This document shows positions 6,061-6,097 of a stretch of DNA of 6,097 nt, one piece after another. The DNA is taken from assembly GCA_964578485.1 (NCBI GenBank), contig CAZODA010000092.1, positions 1 through 6,097 on the forward strand. The letters are read 5' to 3'. The notes under the pieces were generated by a model, which had not been told where the DNA came from, made no database searches, and saw only the letters and a list, made by a program, of their open reading frames with translations. Position 1 is the stretch's first letter; each line of letters begins with the position of its first letter. The position numbers were made by a program, and so were the translations under genes. Source of the stretch: CAZODA01 sp964578485. GTDB lineage: Bacteria; Bacteroidota; Bacteroidia; Bacteroidales; Marinilabiliaceae.

Positions 6061-6080
6061 GCAAATATAGTTAAATTTGC
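6061..6080. promoter_or_regulatory. Inverted repeat, candidate AbiEi operator
   Basis: GCAAAT (6061-6066) and ATTTGC (6075-6080) are perfect inverted arms around an 8-bp centre. The site lies 23 bp upstream of the antitoxin ATG and covers its -7 promoter box. AbiEi proteins are known to bind inverted repeats in their own promoter and repress the operon, so this is a plausible operator. The short AT-rich arms leave room for coincidence. Confidence 0.4.
6062..6069 (-). promoter_or_regulatory. Promoter -7 box of the AbiE operon
   Basis: On the minus strand this reads TATATTTG, a perfect match to the Bacteroidota -7 consensus TAnnTTTG. Transcription would begin near 6055, giving a leader of about 18 nt to the ATG at 6037. 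No strong TTG-type -33 element is visible upstream, consistent with a weak or regulated promoter. Confidence 0.5.
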
Positions 6081-6097
6081 ACACATAGTTGATTTTA

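Noticed and set aside
6038..6064. TTG start at 6064 for the antitoxin
   Set aside because: It overlaps the -7 promoter box and so lies upstream of the likely transcript start, and the ATG at 6037 gives a normal AbiEi N terminus.

Overview
The window looks like chromosomal DNA from a member of the Bacteroidota. The evidence is strongly AT-rich coding sequence, a secreted peptidase ending in a type IX secretion (Por) sorting domain, promoter candidates of the Bacteroidota -7 type (TAnnTTTG), and no convincing Shine-Dalgarno sequences. The exact genus cannot be read from the sequence.

Left third (1-1025): no protein gene of normal size. Positions 1-657 are three identical head-to-tail copies of a 219-bp unit. 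A fourth copy (658-706) is truncated and rearranged. Each unit is itself built from degenerate 7-bp repeats: eight GRGTTTN-like heptads, then eight ATCARTA-like heptads. These run directly into a 20-bp perfect palindrome followed by five T. Next comes a 67-bp imperfect hairpin element (710-776), then about 250 bp of AT-rich intergenic DNA that should hold the promoter of the first gene.

Middle (1026-4540, + strand): (i) an exported M1-family zinc aminopeptidase with a C-terminal T9SS sorting domain; (ii) a small DUF4268-type protein of unknown function; (iii) an agmatine deiminase whose likely ATG lies inside the last codons of the DUF4268 gene. Genes ii and iii therefore look like one translationally coupled transcription unit. 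A perfect TAnnTTTG box lies just after the peptidase stop codon.

Right third (4578-6097, - strand): a two-gene AbiE-type (type IV) toxin-antitoxin module, convergent with the agmatine deiminase. The AbiEi-like winged-helix antitoxin is transcribed first and the AbiEii-like nucleotidyltransferase toxin follows after 14 bp. Just upstream, a 20-bp segment with inverted 6-bp arms overlaps a perfect -7 promoter box, which suggests negative autoregulation.

The three protein blocks appear functionally independent: extracellular peptide degradation, agmatine catabolism with an unknown partner, and a defence or stress module. No wholly new multi-gene system is evident. The least explained parts are the nested heptad/219-bp repeat array and the DUF4268-agmatine deiminase coupling.
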